64,000 nt of DNA from Micrococcaceae bacterium RIT 802 (GCA_016892645.1 JAFEMX010000009.1:62001-126000), one strand, 5' to 3'. Counted from the first letter of the stretch, positions 1 through 8,678 are shown. The notes: generated by a model from the letters alone, not told the origin. Numbers and translations: made by a program.

Positions 1-1
1 G

Positions 2-484
2 GACCCGGATCGCAATGGCTGCGACGGGCGCAACGACATCCTGCGCCGCGACCTGACGACCGTGGTGGCACGTCCGGGGACCCAGGGGTGCGTCATCACC
101 TCGGGCATCCTCAACGACCCCTACACCGGCACCTTCATCGACTTCGTCCGCGGGCAGGGGACGAGCAACGCGGTGCAGATCGACCATGTCGTGGCCCTCT
201 CGGATGCCTGGCAGAAGGGCGCCCAACAGCTGGGGGACGACCAGCGCATCGAGCTGGCCAACGACCCGCTGAATCTCCTCGCCGTCGACGGACCGACCAA
301 CGCCTCCAAGGGCGACGGCGACGCCGCGACCTGGTTGCCGCCACGGAAGTCCTACCGCTGCGCCTATGTCGCACGGCAGACCGCGGTGAAGGCGAAGTAC
401 GGACTGTGGGTCACCCCAGCCGAGCGCGATGCGATCCAACGTGTCGTGACCGCGCAATGCCCGGGGCAGAAGGCGTTGCGGTAG
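2..484 (+). CDS. HNH endonuclease family protein (DUF1524), 5' end outside window
   Basis: This reading frame is already open at the window edge and ends at a TAG at 482-484. The visible 160 residues carry the DUF1524/GmrSD-C type HNH core: IDHVVALSDAW supplies the HNH histidine, followed by NDPLNLLAVDG, N-x-SKGD and WLPP, the usual signature of small secreted actinobacterial HNH proteins. The family cuts DNA non-specifically or acts as a nuclease module. An in-frame GTG exists at 62, but the frame upstream of it (CDGRNDILRRDL) also fits the family, so the true start lies outside the window and the signal peptide expected for these proteins cannot be seen. Confidence 0.85.
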   Translation, partial: DPDRNGCDGRNDILRRDLTTVVARPGTQGCVITSGILNDPYTGTFIDFVRGQGTSNAVQIDHVVALSDAWQKGAQQLGDDQRIELANDPLNLLAVDGPTNASKGDGDAATWLPPRKSYRCAYVARQTAVKAKYGLWVTPAERDAIQRVVTAQCPGQKALR

Positions 485-529
485 GCCGTTCCCTTCGACG
501 CCCTGGGGGCACCCTGGGCAAGGGGGCCG

Positions 530-1003
530 TCAGGCTCCCGCGCGGGCGCAGACCCACCCGTCCGGCGTGGTGCCCGAGGCGATGAATTCCTGCAGGTTGG
601 CGGTGGTGGATGCGTCCAGGGCGGCGTCGGCCTGCGGGTAGATGATCGGTTCCTCCTTCGAGTTGTGCCGGTCCAGGGCGGAGAGCAGCTCGGTGCAGGT
701 GGAGACGAGCTCGGCAGGTGCCGCGCCGCCGTCGTGCAGGTCGGTGACGGTGTCCATCAGGTCCCAGAGCTCGCCGTGTTCGCGTTCCATGACCATGACC
801 GGCATCATGAGCCCGGGCCCCCGCAGGGGCGGGAAGAGGAACGCCTCCTCGAGGTAGATGTGCCGGCGCAGGGCGGACAGCGCGGCCAACAGGGCGCCGT
901 CGTCGTACACCCCGGTGGCGGTCCCGGCGGTGAAGGCCTCGATGCCGCCGTCGATCTCGCGGTGTTCGCGCTCGAGCGCGGCGCTGAGCAGCCCGGTGCT
1001 CAT
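530..1003 (-). CDS. Hemerythrin domain-containing protein
   Basis: A 157-residue protein with the hemerythrin HHE four-helix pattern: HREID near residue 15, HIYLEE near 48, HGELWDLMD near 76 and HNSKEEPIIYP near 113 supply the histidine and acidic ligands of a di-iron centre. Such cytoplasmic proteins bind oxygen or nitric oxide or act in redox sensing. The start ATG overlaps the stop of the upstream AhpD-like gene (ATGA), so the two are translationally coupled and probably work together in peroxide or NO stress. A much longer open frame continues upstream on this strand, but it only shadows the glycosylase gene and was not used. Confidence 0.88.
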   Translation of the reverse strand: MSTGLLSAALEREHREIDGGIEAFTAGTATGVYDDGALLAALSALRRHIYLEEAFLFPPLRGPGLMMPVMVMEREHGELWDLMDTVTDLHDGGAAPAELVSTCTELLSALDRHNSKEEPIIYPQADAALDASTTANLQEFIASGTTPDGWVCARAGA

Positions 1004-1476
1004 GATGCCGGCGTGCCGGCGGCCGGCAGCCCAGGCAGCGGCTGGCGGGTGGTGATGGCCATCCGGTTCCACGCGTTGATGGCGCAGATCGCCATGATGA
1101 GCACGACGATGTCCTGGTCGCCGAACTCCGCGGTGGCCCGGGCCCAGGTCTCGTTGGAGACGCCGCCTTCGCCGATGAGGGTGACCTCCTCGGCCAGGGC
1201 GAGGGCCGCCTGTTCGCGGGCCGAATAGAGGTCGGGCGCCTCGTGCCACCCGGCGAGGACGTCGAGGCGGCGTTCGTCCACTCCCGCGGTGCGCGCCTCG
1301 CGGGCGTGCATGTCCAGGCAGTAGGCGCAGCCGTTGATCTGCGAGGCGCGGATCTTGACCAGGGCCAGCAGGTCCTCCCCGAGGTTCCCGGCGTGGATGT
1401 ACTTCTCCAGGGCGAACATGGGCTGGTAGGCGGCCGGGTCGATGTCCTGGATGGATAGGCGTGCCGAGGTGGGCAT
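1000..1476 (-). CDS. Carboxymuconolactone decarboxylase family (AhpD-like) protein
   Basis: A 158-residue protein of the CMD/AhpD fold. The redox motif CAYCLDMH (residues about 50-57) has the CxxC plus histidine of alkylhydroperoxidase AhpD-type enzymes, and the N-terminal segment matches the MPTSARLSIQDIDP type common to that subfamily. Expected activity is peroxidase or peroxide-linked redox relay in the cytoplasm. It is the first gene of a two-gene operon with the hemerythrin protein (ATGA overlap). An AAGGA ribosome binding site precedes the ATG. It diverges from the Fpg/Nei gene across about 100 bp that must hold both promoters. The peroxide substrate cannot be told from sequence. Confidence 0.9.
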   Translation of the reverse strand: MPTSARLSIQDIDPAAYQPMFALEKYIHAGNLGEDLLALVKIRASQINGCAYCLDMHAREARTAGVDERRLDVLAGWHEAPDLYSAREQAALALAEEVTLIGEGGVSNETWARATAEFGDQDIVVLIMAICAINAWNRMAITTRQPLPGLPAAGTPAS

Positions 1477-1576
1477 GGTGGGGTTTCCTTCGGGCGGTGT
1501 CGGGGCGGCGGTGGCCCGTCGTCCATTTCACCTTCCCGCCGTCCCGCCGGGGTGTCAACCGGGCTAAGGTGGGCCC

Positions 1577-2464
1577 ATGCCCGAGATGCCCGAAGTGCAG
1601 GGTCTCGCCGACTTCCTGCGGCTCAAGCTCATGCCGCCCGGCGTCCCGCCGAAGAGGATCGACGAGGTGGAGGTGCTCTCCTTCTCGGTGTTGAAGACCG
1701 CGGCCGTCCCGCTCGCGGAGCTGGGCACCGGTCCGGTCTCCGCCGTCGTGCGCCGGGGGAAGTTCCTGGACATCGGCGCCGGCGACGCACACCTGGTCAT
1801 GCATCTGGCCAGGGCCGGATGGCTGCGCTGGTCCGATGCGCTGAAGCCGGGACGGTTGCGACCGGGCACGGGGCCGATCGCCCTGCGGGTCAGGTTCGCT
1901 GCCGGGGACGACGGCGATGCCCAGCAGGGGTTCGACCTCACCGAGGCGGGCACGAAGAAGTCGCTGGCCGTGTACGTGGTGCGCGAGCCGGACGAGGTCC
2001 CGGGCATCGCCCGGCTGGGGCCCGACGCGCTCGATATCGCCACGGAGGACTTCGCCCGGCTGCTGGCCGGCCACGGGGGCCAGATCAAGGGGCTGCTGCG
2101 CGACCAAGCGGCCATCGCCGGCATCGGCAACGCCTACAGCGACGAGATCCTGCACGCGGCCCGGCTTTCCCCGTTCGCGCTCGCCGACAAGCTCGACCCC
2201 GAGCAGGTCGACCTGTTGTTCGCCGCGATGCATGAGGTCCTGGACGCAGCGGTCGCCAGTGCCGCCGGGCGCCCGGCCAGCGCGTTGAAGGATTCCAAGC
2301 GCCAGTCGATGCGCGTCCACGCCCGCACCGGCGAGGCCTGCCCGGTGTGCGGGGACACCGTCCGGGAGGTCTCCTTCGCGGACTCGTCGCTGCAGTACTG
2401 CCCCACCTGCCAGACCGGGGGCAAGTTGCTGGCGGACCGCAGGACGTCCAGGTTCCTGAAATAG
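1577..2464 (+). CDS. Fpg/Nei family DNA-formamidopyrimidine glycosylase
   Basis: A 295-residue bifunctional DNA glycosylase/AP lyase of base-excision repair. The N-terminus MPEMPEVQ gives the mature catalytic Pro2 and Glu3. The helix-two-turns-helix region reads QIKGLLRDQAAIAGIGNAY, and a C4 zinc finger occupies residues about 255-278 (CPVC, 16 residues, CPTC). The RTSRFLK end is slightly unusual compared with typical Fpg. Length is normal. The start is set by the obligatory proline and an AAGGTGG ribosome binding site. Actinobacteria carry several Fpg/Nei paralogues, and this one could be MutM-like or one of the Nei-like versions, so no gene symbol is given. Confidence 0.92.
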   Translation: MPEMPEVQGLADFLRLKLMPPGVPPKRIDEVEVLSFSVLKTAAVPLAELGTGPVSAVVRRGKFLDIGAGDAHLVMHLARAGWLRWSDALKPGRLRPGTGPIALRVRFAAGDDGDAQQGFDLTEAGTKKSLAVYVVREPDEVPGIARLGPDALDIATEDFARLLAGHGGQIKGLLRDQAAIAGIGNAYSDEILHAARLSPFALADKLDPEQVDLLFAAMHEVLDAAVASAAGRPASALKDSKRQSMRVHARTGEACPVCGDTVREVSFADSSLQYCPTCQTGGKLLADRRTSRFLK

Positions 2465-2523
2465 GGGAACGCCGACGGCCGTCCCGGTACCCGTGTGGCT
2501 TACCGTCCGGTAGCGTCGCCCGT

Positions 2524-2988
2524 ATGGCATCGACGTATGAGCTCTACCAAAAGGTCACCGCCCAACCCTTCGGCCGGAGGATCTTCTCCGCGGCCTACAT
2601 GCTCAAGGTGCCCTATTTCCGCTCGGTGCGTCCGGCTGTCCTGGAGATGGCCCCGCACCGCGCGGTGCTGCAGATCGGCAAGCGGCGTGCGGTCCACAAC
2701 CACATCGGCACCCTGCACGCGATCGCCATCGCGAACGGCCTCGAGGCGGCGATGGGCCTGCTCGCCGAGGCGACCGTGGCGCGGGGGATGCGGTGGATCC
2801 CGAAGGGCATCGCGCTGGACTACCTCGCGAAGGTCCCCGGCGACGTCCGCTGCGTGGCCGAGACGGAACCGGCGGACTGGGAGCGGCAGGCACCGTTCCA
2901 GGTCGACGTCCGGGTCGCCGCGCACCTGCGGGACGGGACCGTGGTCGTCCGCGGCATCATCCCGATCTGGGTGACGGCCCGGAAGTAG
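2524..2988 (+). CDS. DUF4442 hotdog-fold domain protein
   Basis: A 154-residue protein matching the DUF4442 group of the hotdog superfamily. It has an N-terminal helical stretch with PYFRSVRP, then NHIGTLHAIAIANGLEAAMGLL, which corresponds to the PaaI-type thioesterase active-site helix, and a C-terminal strand VVVRGIIPIWV. Members are presumed acyl-CoA thioesterase relatives with no established substrate. The ATG at 2524 was chosen because the family begins a few residues before the YELYQKV segment; the frame is open further upstream but overlaps the glycosylase. It is followed by a GC-rich hairpin shared with the convergent reductase gene. Confidence 0.8.
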   Translation: MASTYELYQKVTAQPFGRRIFSAAYMLKVPYFRSVRPAVLEMAPHRAVLQIGKRRAVHNHIGTLHAIAIANGLEAAMGLLAEATVARGMRWIPKGIALDYLAKVPGDVRCVAETEPADWERQAPFQVDVRVAAHLRDGTVVVRGIIPIWVTARK

Positions 2989-2990
2989 GC

Positions 2991-3019
2991 GCCGCGCCGC
3001 CCGGCATGGACGGCGCGGC
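2991..3019. terminator. Bidirectional terminator hairpin
   Basis: A perfect 9-bp GC-rich inverted repeat (GCCGCGCCG / CGGCGCGGC) with an 11-nt loop lies in the 40 bp between two convergent genes. There is no T tract, as is common for actinobacterial terminators. Confidence 0.6.
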
Positions 3020-3028
3020 ACCCCACAC

Positions 3029-3712
3029 TCAGGCCAGCGCGTCGGCGATCGGCGTCTCGCCGTCGTAGAAGTTCACGGTCGCGCGGATGGACGTGTTGGC
3101 CGCGATGGCGTGGGTGATGACCGCTGCGACGTTTTCGCGCGAGGTCACCTTCTGGTCGGCGGCCAGCTCGCGTCCGGCGACCTCGCCGTGGGCGTCGGCG
3201 AGCTGGATCTTGCCGGTGGCCGGTTCCAGCGTCAGCTGGCCCGGGCCGAGGATGGTGTAGTCGAGCCCGGTCCCGCGCAGGTGCGCATCGGCGTCGTGCT
3301 TGGCCTGCGCATACGGGTAGAACGAATCGCCGGGATCCAGCCGGTCCAGGTCCACGTCGGCGCGCGCGTAGGAGACCATGACGAAGCGGCGGACGCCCGC
3401 CTGCTCGGCGGCGGTCATCGCGCGGACGGCGGCGTCCAGGTCCACTGCGCGGGTACGTTCGGGGCTTCCGCCACCGGCGCCGGCGGAGAACACCACGGCG
3501 GCGGCGCCGGAGAACGCCTGTGCCAGCTCGTCCACGCCTGCGGTTTCGATGTCCAGCACGACGGCGGTGCCGCCTGCCGCTTCGATCTCACCGGTCTGGT
3601 CCGGGTTGCGGATGACCGATTCGACGGCGTACCCGGCGTCCGTGAGCTTCGGGGCGGCGAGCAGGGCGATCTTGCCGTGCCCACCGAGGATGACAACGCG
3701 TTCTTCTGACAT
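3029..3712 (-). CDS. NAD(P)-binding atypical SDR family oxidoreductase
   Basis: A 227-residue Rossmann protein of the NAD(P)-binding (NmrA-like, SDR_a5) group. VVILGGHGKIALLAAPKL at the N-terminus is the dinucleotide-binding loop, followed by VFSAGAGGG and a C-terminal ILGPGQLTLEP segment. Members are putative NADPH-dependent reductases or redox sensors without a fixed substrate. The start is the ATG with an AAGGAG ribosome binding site 6 nt upstream; the frame is open further upstream but there it only shadows the divergent monooxygenase. It is monocistronic, convergent with DUF4442 and divergent from the FAD monooxygenase. Confidence 0.85.
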   Translation of the reverse strand: MSEERVVILGGHGKIALLAAPKLTDAGYAVESVIRNPDQTGEIEAAGGTAVVLDIETAGVDELAQAFSGAAAVVFSAGAGGGSPERTRAVDLDAAVRAMTAAEQAGVRRFVMVSYARADVDLDRLDPGDSFYPYAQAKHDADAHLRGTGLDYTILGPGQLTLEPATGKIQLADAHGEVAGRELAADQKVTSRENVAAVITHAIAANTSIRATVNFYDGETPIADALA

Positions 3713-3887
3713 GTGACGCTCCTTCTGCACCGCTGACGGTGCCACAGCTTCCCCAGGCCGGATCCGCAGGGATCGGCCGGTGGCTTCCACTGGGCATAAC
3801 GCGGCACGGCCGCGGATATTCCGCCCGAGCGGGAGCACGACGCGCGTAGGGTGCTGGTAGCGATCGGATCGGGCGGAGGTGTGTGCC

Positions 3888-5042
3888 ATGCATGTGGCGG
3901 TCATCGGCGGTGGGATCGGCGGGCTGTGTGCCGCCATCGGGCTGCAACGCCACGGCGCCGAGGTGGAGGTCTTCGAGCGGTCGGCGGTGCTCGCACCGGT
4001 GGGGGCCGGGTTGTCGCTCTTCGGCAACGGGTTGGCGGCACTGGACGCGATCGGTCTCGGGCCGCGGTTCCGCGACCTGACCGATCCGCACGGGGCCGTC
4101 ACCACCGGTGGGCAGCGCAGGCCCGACGGCACCTGGCTTGCCCGGCTCGGACCCGGGCTGCTGCCCGACCTGCGCGTCATCCACCGTGCCGACCTGCACG
4201 AGCTGCTGGTCTCCGCCCTGGAGCCGGGAACGCTGCATCTCGGCTCGACGTGTGCCGCCGTGCCGGGTGGGGGACGGGAACTCGACATGGCGGACGCCGG
4301 CGGCAAGCGGCGGCAGCGGTACGACCTGGTCGTCGCCGCCGACGGCATCCGCAGCTCCACGCGCGCCGGATGGCCCGGCGATCCCGGACTGCGGTACTCC
4401 GGCTACTCGGCCTGGCGCGGGGTGACCCGCGGGCCGGTCGACCTCGGCGGGGAAGCCGGGGAAACCTGGGGGAGGGGATTGCGTTTCGGCATGGCGCCGC
4501 TCGTCGACGGGCGGGTCTACTGGTTCGCGGTGGCGACCATGCCGGCCGATGCGGTGGTCGACGATGAGTTCGCCGAGGTCCGCCGGCTGTTCGGGAGGTG
4601 GCACGATCCGATCCCGCGGCTGCTCGACGGCACCGACCCGGCCGCCGTCGTGCGGCATCCCATCCACGACCTCGCCAAGCCCTTGCCGACGTTTCGGCGC
4701 GGTCGCACCCTCCTGCTCGGGGATGCCGCCCACGCCATGACCCCCGACCTGGGGCAGGGTGGGGGACAGGCCATGGAGGACGCCGCCACGCTGGCGGCAC
4801 TCCTGGCACCGGTCGCCCGGAACCAGGATCCCGACCTCGACGCGGCGTTGGTCCGCTACGACTCCCTGCGCCGGAAGCGCACCCAACCGATGGCCCGGGC
4901 GGCCCGCGCGGTGGGGCGGGTGGCGCAACTGGGGTTCGGCCCCGCCGTCGTGCTCCGGGACACCGCCATGAGGATCACCCCCGCGTCGGCGATGGCCGGC
5001 AGGATCCGTGCCGTCCAGCGGTGGGAGCCGCCGACGCCATAG
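3888..5042 (+). CDS. FAD-dependent monooxygenase (PHBH-like)
   Basis: A 384-residue class A flavoprotein monooxygenase. The GxGxxG FAD-binding motif (VAVIGGGIGGL) opens the protein. The DG motif appears as LVVAADGIRSSTR, and the GD motif as LLLGDAAHAMTPDLGQGGGQA, near residue 285. Such enzymes hydroxylate aromatic or related compounds with NAD(P)H and O2. Start: the ATG at 3888 lies 7 nt after GGAGG; a GTG three codons upstream overlaps that site. A divergent promoter region separates it from the reductase. The substrate is unknown; the neighbours give no pathway. Confidence 0.87.
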   Translation: MHVAVIGGGIGGLCAAIGLQRHGAEVEVFERSAVLAPVGAGLSLFGNGLAALDAIGLGPRFRDLTDPHGAVTTGGQRRPDGTWLARLGPGLLPDLRVIHRADLHELLVSALEPGTLHLGSTCAAVPGGGRELDMADAGGKRRQRYDLVVAADGIRSSTRAGWPGDPGLRYSGYSAWRGVTRGPVDLGGEAGETWGRGLRFGMAPLVDGRVYWFAVATMPADAVVDDEFAEVRRLFGRWHDPIPRLLDGTDPAAVVRHPIHDLAKPLPTFRRGRTLLLGDAAHAMTPDLGQGGGQAMEDAATLAALLAPVARNQDPDLDAALVRYDSLRRKRTQPMARAARAVGRVAQLGFGPAVVLRDTAMRITPASAMAGRIRAVQRWEPPTP

Positions 5043-5075
5043 CGACCGGCTCCCCGGCACGACGGCGGTGCCCGG

Positions 5076-6014
5076 CTACCGCTGGAGGGCTGCGGCATCC
5101 AGCGGGTAGGCGACATAGGCAAACCGGTCCGACGTCGGGGCCCAGCTGTTCACGTTCAACGTTCCCTGGCCACCGAAGAGCGCGAAGGTGTGCACCGGCG
5201 TCGTCCAGTCGTCGGTGGCGACCACCACCAGCTCGACGTCCAGGTCGGCCGGATGGCCCCTCGTCCCGGCCGGGAACCGCAGGTAGGTGGCCAGGCGCCC
5301 GTCGGGGGACAGGTGCGGGAACCAGTCCACGGTCCGGCTGTCGAGGAGCCGTTCGAAGCCGGAGCCGTCCGGCCGGATCCGGGCCAGCTGCGCGTGGCCG
5401 GGATCGGGGGTGAACGCCTCCGTGTTCAGGTACAGCCAGTGGCCGTCGGGGGAGTACTCGGGCCCGTCGCAGTGCCCCGTGCCGGTGTCGAGGGGCGTCG
5501 GCATCCCGCCGTCCGCCGGCATCGTCATCAGACGGCCGGGCCGGGAAAAGTCGCCGTCCTCGATGCCCACGTAGGCCAGGGTGCCGCCGTCGGGGCTGAC
5601 ACCATGGAGAAAGTGGGACCAGCCGTCGTCTGCGGTGACGCGGGTGGGGCGGCCACCGCGCAGGGAGGCCCGGTGGATGTGCCCGTCGGCGGCCGAAAGG
5701 TAGATGTGCCCGCCGTCGGGGTCGAGCACGTGGTCGTTGTTCAGCGCGGCGATGCCAGCCAGGGGCACGCGGTCGAGCCGACGGTCGGCGAGGTCCAGCA
5801 TCCACAGGCTGCCGTCGCCGTTGAGGACGAGCGCGGCGCCATCGAGCGTCCAGTTCGGCGCCTCCAGCAACCGATCATGCGTGGTGAACAGCAGCTCGCG
5901 CTCGCCGGTCGCGGCGTCCGCCACCCAGACCTCGCAGCGTTGGCCCGTGCGCAGCGAACGGGCAGGGGCGGCAGGGGTGGTCGGTGCCGCGGTCCCCGAA
6001 GGTTCCCCGGACAC
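5076..6014 (-). CDS. TolB-like beta-propeller protein
   Basis: About 312 residues made of repeated beta-propeller blades with PD-type loops: TLDGAALVLNGDGS, DPDGGHIYLS, SPDGGTLAYVG, SPDGHWLYLN and SPDGRLATYLR, the WD40-like/PD40 pattern of TolB and biopolymer-transport proteins. No signal peptide is visible, so it is probably cytoplasmic. It could bind a ligand or a partner protein. The start is a GTG four bases after the stop of the upstream lipoprotein gene; the frame extends further but there overlaps the lipoprotein. It is the last gene of a four-gene minus-strand operon whose other members look envelope-associated. Confidence 0.75.
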   Translation of the reverse strand: MSGEPSGTAAPTTPAAPARSLRTGQRCEVWVADAATGERELLFTTHDRLLEAPNWTLDGAALVLNGDGSLWMLDLADRRLDRVPLAGIAALNNDHVLDPDGGHIYLSAADGHIHRASLRGGRPTRVTADDGWSHFLHGVSPDGGTLAYVGIEDGDFSRPGRLMTMPADGGMPTPLDTGTGHCDGPEYSPDGHWLYLNTEAFTPDPGHAQLARIRPDGSGFERLLDSRTVDWFPHLSPDGRLATYLRFPAGTRGHPADLDVELVVVATDDWTTPVHTFALFGGQGTLNVNSWAPTSDRFAYVAYPLDAAALQR

Positions 6015-6018
6015 GTGG

Positions 6019-6600
6019 CTATTTCCCGTCGTCGTAGTACTTGCTGTTCTTGCCGTAGTCGGCATCGATCTCCAGGCGCTGCATGCGGTGTTCGACGGGC
6101 TGCTCGGCGCAGGGCGAGGTGACGATGACCTCCAGCGTGGGCCGGGAGGCGCCCTCGACGATCTTGGCCGTGGCTCCGAGGTCGCCCTTGCGGAAGTACA
6201 AGGCCCGCGTCGATTCGTCGGTGACCTCGTTCTTCTTCTCCCAGGAGTCGGCCAGCAGGTGCTGGTCCATGCGGTCCAATGCGCGGTTGGCCGCCGTGCG
6301 TGATGCGACGGGTGCCTCGGCCAGGCCGATCCAGGCGGTGTTGGTCTGGGGGTCCTTTTCCTCGGGACGCAGGCACGTTTGTTCCCGCGCCTTGCGGATC
6401 TCCAGTTCCACGGCATCCCGTGACGACTCGACCAGCCCGGTCAGGACGGTGCCGATGTCCTGGCCCAGAGCAGCTGAAGCGCTCGAGGCCTGGGCGGGGT
6501 CCGGCGTCGTGTTCATGGCACAACCTCCAAGGAGTGGTGTGAGGACCAGCGGGAGCGCGAGGAGGGCGACCGCCCCGGCCCGCGGGGGTCGCCGCGTCAT
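6019..6600 (-). CDS. Hypothetical lipoprotein
   Basis: A 193-residue protein with a type II signal peptide: MTRRPPR, a hydrophobic stretch, and the lipobox LGGC with the lipidated cysteine at residue 27. The mature part is charged and has no family I recognise; it contains DQHLLADSWEKKNEVTDESTRALYFRKGD and two further cysteines (TCLRPEEK and SPCAEQP) that could form a disulfide outside the cell. The start overlaps the end of the DUF1023 gene by 4 nt, implying translational coupling, and the product is probably anchored in the membrane beside whatever the DUF1023 protein does. Confidence 0.8.
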   Translation of the reverse strand: MTRRPPRAGAVALLALPLVLTPLLGGCAMNTTPDPAQASSASAALGQDIGTVLTGLVESSRDAVELEIRKAREQTCLRPEEKDPQTNTAWIGLAEAPVASRTAANRALDRMDQHLLADSWEKKNEVTDESTRALYFRKGDLGATAKIVEGASRPTLEVIVTSPCAEQPVEHRMQRLEIDADYGKNSKYYDDGK

Positions 6601-8483
6601 TTTTCGAGGCTCTCGGTGCTCACGGTCTCCAGCTTGCCATAGGCAAAGTCCTCGGGGCTGTCCTCCAGCGGTGATTCCGTGGAGGAGTAGCCGAAGCCGT
6701 AGTGGTGTTCATAGTCGACGAAGCGGCTGACCGAGGTGCCCTCGATGACCCCGTTCATGTTGGTGGCAGCCGTCGATCCGTCCCCGAAGTAGTCGGTGTG
6801 CCCTCCGATGACCGATTCCGGGTCGCTGGGGTCCTTGAACCCGGATTCGAGGCGGACGGCACCCATCTGCTGCTGCGGGTTGCTGCCTTCCCAGAAGGAC
6901 GGGCCGTGGTATCCGCCGGCGAATCCCTGGGCGTACGCGATTGGATCGTCGCGGGTCTGGATCCAGTAGCGGTTGGCATCGGGGTTGGCCGTGTCCGATG
7001 GGCTGCCGACGTCGTGCCCGACGCCGGCCGGGGCCACGTAGACGATGTTCGTCGAGTCCAGGCCCTCGCGTTCGCCCGTGCCCAGCAGCGGGCCGCCGTC
7101 CTCGTTGTACCGGCTGGTGACGTTGTCGGGGATCTCGTTGGGCAGGTCGGTGCCCTGCCAGTAGAAGGACACCCGGTCCTCCCCTACGGTCCCTTCGATG
7201 GCGTCCAGCTTGCCCGTGTAGTCCTCCAAGCTGCCCAGATCCGCGCCGGTCCCCGGCACGAGGGTGGAGACGGTGGCGGTGGAGGGGGAGGGCGTCCCTT
7301 TCATGGTGACGATGCGTCCATCGCCCTCGAGGGAGACCATGACGACCTGTGTGTCGTGGTCCAGGGCGTAGTCGAGGCCGGTGGCCTGGCGGGCCAGGGC
7401 GTCATACGCCGCCTTCGCCTCCTCCCACGCCCGGTGGGCTTCCTGGTAGGCGCCGTACGCGCTGTAGGCCCGCGATCGGTCGTTGCCCGGTTCCGAAAAG
7501 GCCTCCGCGGTGAAGTCGTTGATGTCCGGTTCGGGTCCCGGGTCGACCTGCCGGTTCCGGACCTGCTCCCGGTAACCGGCGACGGTGACGATGTTGGCCG
7601 TGGCGCGCTGGGCCATCGGGACGCCGTTGAGGTTGCCGAACACCGCGGGGTAGAGCAATAGGAGCTTTTCCTGCCCGGCACCGTCGAGCCCGAGCCAGGC
7701 CGAGCGGATGTCGTCGATCCCCTCCTCGGTCAGGGACGCATAGCCGCCCATCACCTCGGCCATGACCGCCTCGGGGGAGCCGGGGGCGAAGGGGCCCATC
7801 GGCCGGTTGTCCGCCAGCACGGCGGCGGCCTCCGGGTTGGCGTCGGCCCAGGCCCGCAGCTCGTCCGCGCTCAGCCCGCGCAGCGATGCCAACAGGGACG
7901 CGGGGGAGACGGGCCCGAAGTCCTCGTCGAGCCCGCTGGTGAAGGCCGCCCAGGAGCCCGATGTCATGGTCCCGGCGCTGATCGCCGCCAATGCCGGCAT
8001 TCCGTCGCCGGTCCCCGTGGCGATGGCGTCCAACTCGTCCGCGGCCGTCGATTCGGCGGTCTCCCACGCGGTCCGCAGCGTCCGGGCCCGACGGTTGAAA
8101 TCCTCCAGCTCCGAGGTGGTGGAGGGCTCCTCCCCGTCGGGGTCGGCCCTGACCTTCGCCCGGAGGCCGGGCAGCAGGGCACCCAGGGCCTCGGATTCGC
8201 GCTGGAGCGTCCGGCCGGTGGTGACGAACCCCGCCAGCGTGGTTCCGGCGGTTCCCAGCGCGCCGCTCCACGCGGCGAGCGGATCCGTCAGGTCGTCGAG
8301 CGCGGTGTAGACGATGGTCTGGGTCTCGTCGTGGCGGTAGGCGCCCTGCACCCGCTTCCACGCGGAGTGGGCGTCCGTCAGGTACGACGCGGTGACCGAG
8401 GACTTGGTGCCCAGATCGGTCGCGGCGTCCTCGAGGGCGTCCCAGGGGACGTCGATGTCGGGAAAGGATTCGATGGGTTCCAT
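6597..8483 (-). CDS. Divergent DUF1023-type alpha/beta hydrolase-like protein
   Basis: A 628-residue protein. Residues 1 to about 180 are alpha-helical with WXG100-like spacing (SAWKRVQGAYRH, AAWSGALGTAG). The middle is helical, and the last 250 residues resemble the DUF1023 domain of actinobacterial alpha/beta hydrolases: STLVPGTGADLGS, VSFYWQGTDLPNE, NIVYVAPAGVGHDVGSP, then RDDPIAYAQ, HGPSFW and GGHTDYFGDGS. The nucleophile elbow GHSYGS, normally between the W-G-D segment and the GSPG-like segment, is not visible, and that interval is too short to hold it. It may therefore be catalytically dead. Second gene of the operon, 3 nt after the small protein's stop. Confidence 0.75.
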   Translation of the reverse strand: MEPIESFPDIDVPWDALEDAATDLGTKSSVTASYLTDAHSAWKRVQGAYRHDETQTIVYTALDDLTDPLAAWSGALGTAGTTLAGFVTTGRTLQRESEALGALLPGLRAKVRADPDGEEPSTTSELEDFNRRARTLRTAWETAESTAADELDAIATGTGDGMPALAAISAGTMTSGSWAAFTSGLDEDFGPVSPASLLASLRGLSADELRAWADANPEAAAVLADNRPMGPFAPGSPEAVMAEVMGGYASLTEEGIDDIRSAWLGLDGAGQEKLLLLYPAVFGNLNGVPMAQRATANIVTVAGYREQVRNRQVDPGPEPDINDFTAEAFSEPGNDRSRAYSAYGAYQEAHRAWEEAKAAYDALARQATGLDYALDHDTQVVMVSLEGDGRIVTMKGTPSPSTATVSTLVPGTGADLGSLEDYTGKLDAIEGTVGEDRVSFYWQGTDLPNEIPDNVTSRYNEDGGPLLGTGEREGLDSTNIVYVAPAGVGHDVGSPSDTANPDANRYWIQTRDDPIAYAQGFAGGYHGPSFWEGSNPQQQMGAVRLESGFKDPSDPESVIGGHTDYFGDGSTAATNMNGVIEGTSVSRFVDYEHHYGFGYSSTESPLEDSPEDFAYGKLETVSTESLEK

Positions 8484-8486
8484 GGT

Positions 8487-8678
8487 CTATTCCGCCTGCG
8501 GGCCGGGTCTGCCCGCGACCGAGCGCTCGTAGCCGGTGGGAATGCGGCCCGCCGCGGCTTTCGCGTCGACGGTCATCCGGCCATCGGCGTCGATCAGCGC
8601 GACGACCGTCTGCGAGAGGTACTCCGCCTTGCGGAAGACGAGCGCGTGCAGTTGGCCGGGGTCGATCGCGTACGCCAT
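8487..8678 (-). CDS. Small hypothetical protein, first gene of the DUF1023 operon
   Basis: A 63-residue acidic/neutral protein (MAYAIDPGQLHALV...) of unknown function with no signal peptide or membrane segment. Short proteins at this place before DUF1023 genes often accompany WXG100-type secretion substrates, but there is no WXG motif here, so that link is only contextual. The ATG at 8678 follows AGGAGG by 3 nt; an alternative ATG four codons upstream lacks any ribosome binding site. Its stop is 3 nt before the DUF1023 start. Confidence 0.6.
   Translation of the reverse strand: MAYAIDPGQLHALVFRKAEYLSQTVVALIDADGRMTVDAKAAAGRIPTGYERSVAGRPGPQAE

Noticed and set aside
530-2530. A 666-codon minus-strand frame joining hemerythrin to upstream sequence
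   Set aside because: Only the last 157 codons are real; the rest opposes the Fpg/Nei and AhpD genes and has no homology.
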